A DNA stretch of 51,715 nucleotides, taken from positions 1-51,715 of the forward strand of contig CAIVZM010000009.1 in NCBI GenBank assembly GCA_903910385.1. The letters are read 5' to 3'. This DNA comes from an uncultured Armatimonadota bacterium (GTDB lineage Bacteria; Armatimonadota; Armatimonadia; Armatimonadales; Armatimonadaceae). Position 1 is the stretch's first letter. Every line of letters starts with the position of its first letter. Below the pieces are notes generated by a model. It ran no database searches and was not told the origin of the DNA. It saw nothing but the letters and a program-made list of their open reading frames with translations. Both the position numbers and the translations under genes were made by a program. Below are positions 51,582 through 51,715 of this stretch, piece after piece.

Positions 51582-51715
51582 TGAGTTCGGGATAAGACGG
51601 GCTTTCGGATAGAGTGTAGTTACCACACCGCACTCCAAAGAAAGCCCGCCCCATGTCCAGTTTACTGCATCTGTTCTGCAAAGTAGACGATTTCTGTCAA
51701 CAATTCTTGCCCACC
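51582..51715 (+). mobile_element. IS982-family insertion sequence, left end (cut by window)
   Basis: The terminal repeat TGAGTTCGGGATAAG starts the element and its transposase begins 71 bases inside. Only the first 134 bases are in view. The same terminus is found at 15803. Confidence 0.75.
51653..51715 (+). CDS. IS982-family transposase, N-terminal fragment
   Basis: The first 21 codons read MSSLLHLFCKVDDFCQQFLP, which matches the start of IS982 transposases (the ...FC.VDDFC...F.P. pattern). The rest of the DDE transposase lies beyond the right edge. Confidence 0.8.
   Translation, partial: MSSLLHLFCKVDDFCQQFLPT

Noticed and set aside
45140-51715. Second copy of the tRNA-Val 3' end as right attachment site
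   Set aside because: I looked for the T-arm to acceptor sequence in the accessory region and found no copy; it may lie beyond the window.

Overview
The window (about 50% GC, dense gene packing, few spacers above 300 bases) looks like a chromosomal segment of a free-living heterotrophic bacterium of the Armatimonadota or a close relative. The evidence is the prepilin-like secreted protein with the long N-terminal helix signature [13 protein letters not shown] and a C-terminal H-X9-DG block, two PEP-CTERM proteins, and the general gene mix. This is inference from protein style; there is no rRNA here.

Positions 1-10,100 are almost all on the minus strand: the start of a ParD-like antitoxin cut by the window edge, acetyl-CoA synthetase, a translationally coupled cluster (small membrane protein, ABC ATPase, giant FtsX-like permease, 2OG-Fe(II) oxygenase), a glycosyltransferase and the H-X9-DG prepilin-like protein. 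From 10,160 the plus strand carries a two-subunit lycopene cyclase coupled to a NamZ-like muramidase, then a large proline-rich secreted protein and tRNA-Asn. At 15.0-22.4 kb are a small anchored protein, an IS982-like MITE relic, Hsp20, Lon, a SpoU/TrmH methyltransferase and DAHP synthase. The DAHP synthase gene has a clear aromatic-amino-acid attenuator: a 53-codon leader peptide with 10 aromatic residues out of 12, followed by a Rho-independent terminator.

Positions 22.4-36.7 kb hold mostly minus-strand metabolic and exported functions: MFS permease, Ig/FKBP lipoprotein, GH26 glycosidase coupled to a creatininase-family amidohydrolase, membrane pyrophosphatase, adenosine-deaminase-like protein, PhyH-like oxygenase, the beta half of a class I fumarase or tartrate dehydratase, two PEP-CTERM proteins, a Nudix hydrolase coupled to an esterase, and an SMR exporter. 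Acs (makes PPi and AMP), PPDK and the PPi-driven pump together suggest a PPi-based energy economy.

From 37.1 to 44.0 kb three copies of a roughly 68-bp repeat carry a sigma70-type promoter (TTGACC, 17 bp, TACAAT) and the same first transcribed bases. One leads a possible structured RNA, one a toxin-antitoxin pair, and one ppdK, where it is followed by a built-in terminator. A second toxin-antitoxin locus has a nonsense-mutated VapC. moaA follows.

The right end (45.1 kb onward) is accessory DNA: tRNA-Val with a tyrosine recombinase directly downstream, two unknown proteins, a small HTH regulator, an HUH rolling-circle Rep with a strong hairpin behind it, a seven-repeat type I-E-like CRISPR array without cas genes in view, an inverted partial CRISPR repeat in front of that array, and the start of an IS982-family element cut by the window end.
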